Shown here in pieces: positions 60,609 to 64,000 of a stretch of 64,000 nt of DNA (positions are counted from its first letter, which is position 1; every line of letters starts with the position of its first letter). The notes under the pieces were generated by a model. It was not told the DNA's origin, searched no databases, and saw only the letters and a program-made list of their open reading frames with translations. The DNA is taken from positions 41,550,501 to 41,614,500 of the forward strand of contig CM074860.1 of assembly GCA_037501455.1 (NCBI GenBank), written 5' to 3'. The stretch is from Lantana camara. Its lineage: Eukaryota > Streptophyta > Magnoliopsida > Lamiales > Verbenaceae. Position numbers and translations under genes: made by a program.

Positions 60609-61198
60609 TGTTGGAAAACACGAAAGAGTGCGCAACGGAAGTTTAAAATTTTTCCACAAGTTTAATCGTTATCTTTTAATTTTCATACTGTAACGTTGGG
60701 AATAACAAGAAACTCACTTTAATTGAAGCTTTCTTGTGATGTTGTTACCGCCGAGCAAACACCCTTCAAGCGGAAAGTCCCTCGAACGGTCCTTCGATTT
60801 AGACTCCAAAGTAGAAGGCCTCCAAAGCTTATCCACACCAGTCCTAGAGCACTATCAAGCAAGTGAGAATGCTAGTTCTATAACTTGTGTTAATGGCTAG
60901 GGTTTTGCTTTGAAAACTTTTCTTTTGGGTTTTCTCAAAAACATAACACTTTGTGCGTGTTGGTCCAAAGAATAAGAGAAGCACCATACCTTGTATTTAT
61001 ACAAGGTGGTTCGAACCCCTAGGGTTTCCAAGAACCAATTGGATTATTTTCTTGCTCACTAATTAACTAATTTAATTATTAATTTAATTGGAGAAAATAA
61101 GTTCCCAACATGCTCTCCAAGTCTTGCAAGAATAACCTTCTCTCTCCTACAATAGGAAGTTGGACTTTTCAACTTTCCTAAAGTTAAAAGGCAATATT
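60609..61198 (-). repeat. Cop1 5' LTR, last 590 bp
   Basis: On the plus strand it begins TGTTGGAAAACACG (the LTR end read backwards) and continues until S5 starts at 61199. A TATA-box candidate, TATAAATA (61001-60994 on the minus strand), is framed by inverted arms CCTTGTA/TACAAGG. The LTR start is not in the window. Confidence 0.7.
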
Positions 61199-62815
61199 TG
61201 TAACGCCCCAATCTTTCAATTATGCAATATGTGATTTATTGTGAAATAATTGCCAATTATGGACTTAATTGCATAATTTGGATTGGAGCTAATTGATCTT
61301 TTGGGGTAGGGATATTACTTGATTGCATTCATTAAATAACCTAGGGACTTGTTTGCAAATTGGGTACATTTGTCATGTTAGTGGATGATATAATATATCA
61401 AGTATATGCATCTCTTCCATCACTTGCTCATACTTACATTTCATACAAGAGAACACACACACACCCCCTACTAGAAAACGATTTTTACACCTCAAGAGAA
61501 AGAGAAGAATTCATCTCATAATCCAAGCTATTTTTGAGGAACTTTGACGCTAGAAGCATCAACATCTTCATCTCTTCATCCTCATCTCATTCTTCTTTCA
61601 TTTCAAGGTATAATATGAGAATTGATTGAATTTCTTGATTGACTATTTGAGTAGGGTTTGATGTTAGCTTGATGCTTTCATGTGTATTCATGATTAGAAG
61701 CATGTTTAGCTCATATTTCCTTCATTTCTTGCATGAAACGTGAGGATATGTGAAAGTTGGAGTATATGAATAATTATGGGGTTTTGGGGCCGAATTCTTG
61801 GTGATTTGATGCATATTTATTGGTTTGATCATTGTATAATTAAAGTATATTGTGTATATGTTGTGTTTGATCATTTATATTGGATTGATTTTGGTGTTTT
61901 GGTTGGATTTTGATGTTGTCCGAGTTTGCCCTGTTTTTCTGCTACGCACTGTTGACACGGGCGTGTCACATTTTCCCTTCTTCAGCATGACACGGGGGTA
62001 CTTGATGGCCTGGGTTTTCTATACCGTGACACGGGGGTGTCACTGATTGCTTTGTTTTGGTGACACGGGCGTGTCACCTTCTGTTCGCATGCATTTTTGC
62101 CGCTGTACTGTGACACGGGGGTGTCATGGCTTAGTGTATATTTGTGACACGGGCGTGTCACACTCTGTTTTCATGCATATTTTGGTTGCATGCTAATATA
62201 GGTGTTATTATATGCTTGTTTTATGCTTAAATATGATCATGACATTTGGTAATTGTCCATTCTTGTTATTGCACGTCATGTTACGCCGTCCGTCCTAATT
62301 GGTTCATTTGAGTCGTGTCTTATGTACACTTGTCTTTGTTGCACAGACCAGCACACCAGTGGCGTGGAGTGGACCTCTTAGACCTTGTCTTTCTCTTTTT
62401 TGTGTCGGTACAGGTGAGGTTTAATTTCTAGATATATAGGACCATTACAACCCTATGTGATGTTTCAAGCTAAAAGGTATCTATATATCTATAGTTTTCT
62501 AAACTCTATTGAATTTCAACGGATTTACTGAATTGTACCGTATTGATTGATCGTGTTTTGGGCGAGTATATTGTATCGTGCACTGTGGGCCCGAGAGAAC
62601 CGGGAAAGCATGGGCTGACGGGTAACTCTTACACTCCTCTCAACCGTGGGGACGAACCCTGAATCCACCAGGAGGTTTGGTGGAGGAAAGAGTCCCGTGC
62701 GTGGGAGTCATGTTCCCGACGTACACCGTGTTTACCGTGGATGGATCGGGCCTTGCAAACCCACCATCATTGGAGAAAGAAGGAGTCACTGAAACTGCTA
62801 CGTGTGCACTATAAT
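61199..62815 (+). repeat. S5: Ty3/gypsy LTR, plus orientation, cut by S6
   Basis: The LTR starts TGTAACGCCCCAATC at 61199 and reads in the sense direction. 61950-62165 contains six quasi-palindromes of the GTGACACGGGCGTGTCAC type, as in the GyA family. It stops at 62815, where an opposite-orientation LTR begins, and its remaining end would lie beyond the window. No gene is seen in it. Confidence 0.8.
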
Positions 62816-63920
62816 TGTGACACCCGGAACGGTGGGCCACCACATCCCCCGCACCTAAACTCAAACCCGCATATGAAATGGATTTCCATACATGAGTTCA
62901 AGTCTAAGCGAACGGAACCAACACTCACTCCCTAGGCTAAGCGGGGCTAAAACTCGGACAGAGCGTGCAAAACAAACATATAAATGCGGAAGCAATAACA
63001 TAAGGATCGAAAAGAGCTCTATAGCTAACATTTACATCATATACAATGGCCTCACGACCCAAAAGATCGAGTATATACATCAAAAGCCCATAATTCATCA
63101 AAATATAATTCTAACATCAAATACCCAATAAGAGTGTCCAAAAGCAAGAAGTATGAATGCAACTCGACCTAGACACACTAGTACAAGACCAAGACTCGCA
63201 CTTCCCCGCCTAGCTCGAAACAACCTGCACTGAAGGTGGGAAAAGAGAGGGGTCAGTCAAAACTCGACTGAGTGAGGGGGCTAAACGCACACCCACACCT
63301 AAATACATATAGAGCAGAGCATATTACAAAGGTGATAGTCATGAATCAAGGCTAGGGTTTTACATACCAAATCATTTTCCAAAGATAACATATAATATAA
63401 AGGAAAACATATCTCCATCCATAATCTATCGAACATAACATAAAACATAAGTCCGGCGAGAACGGACTATCCCTTACTCCATCAAACATAACATAAAATC
63501 GAATTCAAATCACCTCCACCCCACATCCATGGTGCATCGGGAATCAAACCCTAACACCTACACTACCAAACACATACGGGGTAGCTAACCCACGATATGC
63601 CTTCCTCGGTTATCCACCGAGGGCTCAAGATACCACGCCTTCCCAACCTCCATAGGTCGCACGTGAATATCTCAAATGAGAACGTGTACAGGGGTCATAA
63701 CCGGCGACCACGTGGTCATCCCGGGTCTCCCTTACCCACGTCTCCGGGGCCCAACAAACCAAATCAAACCAAACTCCCATCTTTCAGGGTATAGCTCGCT
63801 CAAACATATCATATACGAATAACGAATGTCAAAACATAGTTTACTTATGCCAATACTTATACCAATTTTGAAAACGTAAAGCTTATTTCACAAAATCATA
63901 ACATAGCTTAAGCACTCGTA

Positions 63921-63955
<35 letters not shown>

Positions 63956-64000
63956 ATATATATTCGCATACGGGGTAAGAAAACAACACGTAATAGGTCT
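62816..64000 (-). repeat. S6: partial Ty3/gypsy LTR at the window end
   Basis: The LTR starts TGTGACACCCGGAACGG and shows the shared start blocks: 'ccacatcccccgcac', 'gcgaacgg' and 'gctaagcgggg'. It runs off the window. A (TA)n run lies at 63924-63953. No gene is seen in it. Confidence 0.8.
63924..63953. repeat. (TA)n microsatellite
   Basis: A pure TA run of about 30 bp in S6. Confidence 0.95.

Larger units (their letters stand above)
13622..61198 (-). mobile_element. Cop1: old Ty1/copia element, the host of most of the window
   Basis: The parts that remain are the 3' LTR start (13622-13925), pol and gag (13943-18034), and the leader in pieces (18035-19909, 57142-57428, 60589-60608). These are followed by a primer-binding site and the end of the 5' LTR (60609-61198). 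Each piece is joined to the next across a younger insertion bordered by a target duplication, perfect for GyC and 4 of 5 bases for S4. The gene order gag, protease, integrase, RT, RNase H is the copia order. Both LTRs are themselves broken by other elements and their surviving parts do not overlap, so I cannot date it from LTR divergence. That the 60.6-kb LTR belongs to the 14-18-kb coding region is inferred from this continuity. Confidence 0.65.

Noticed and set aside
61950..62165. Possible CRISPR-like array of palindromic repeats
   Set aside because: Spacing is irregular, the repeats vary, the DNA is a plant LTR, and no cas genes are present.

Overview
The window looks like nuclear DNA of a flowering plant, and I see no host gene in it. 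It is AT-rich and consists almost entirely of LTR retrotransposons inserted into one another. The evidence for a plant is the Ty1/copia and chromodomain Ty3/gypsy proteins, primer-binding sites matching the plant initiator-Met tRNA type (TGGTATCAGAGC), and very long gypsy LTRs of about 3 to 4 kb. No tRNA, rRNA, CRISPR or bacterial-type gene was found. I cannot name the species.

Labels used below. Cop1 is an old Ty1/copia element. GyA and GyB are chromodomain Ty3/gypsy elements. GyC is a gag-only gypsy element, and GyD is a gypsy relative with no recognisable protein genes. NA1, NA2 and NA3 are copies of a small non-autonomous LTR element. S1 to S6 are single LTRs.

Layout. 1-2553 is part of an LTR (S1). 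2554-7748 is non-coding internal DNA assigned to GyD, split by solo LTR S2 (3944-6899). 7749-13621 is the 5' LTR of GyD, split by NA1 (10101-12300). From 13622 to 61198 everything appears to lie inside Cop1, which is on the minus strand. Its 3' LTR start, RNase H, RT, integrase, protease and gag occupy 13622-18034. Its leader continues to 19909, resumes at 57142-57428 and 60589-60608, and its 5' LTR end is 60609-61198.

Cop1 is interrupted in turn. A 184-bp mini-LTR sits at 15544-15727, GyC at 19910-57136 (duplication CCCAT) and solo LTR S4 at 57429-60583 (plus strand). The 3' LTR of GyC holds NA2 (21232-22052) and GyA (22679-50629, duplication AGGGC). The 5' LTR of GyA holds GyB (34384-50594). 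GyB holds solo LTR S3 (37659-40921, duplication ATAAC) and NA3 (45067-47375, duplication GTAAC). This makes five nesting levels, most supported by matching 5-bp target duplications. 61199-62815 is a plus-strand LTR (S5), cut at 62816 by another LTR (S6) that runs off the window.

All the autonomous coding regions are broken by stops or frameshifts. GyB is the best preserved: its RT/RNase H/integrase frame is open for about 2.96 kb. The most unusual items are the NA family (LTRs longer than the body, with a gypsy-type protein tail crossing the polypurine tract into the LTR), an open 226-codon frame upstream of gag in GyB, and clusters of quasi-palindromes inside the long LTRs whose sequence differs from family to family.
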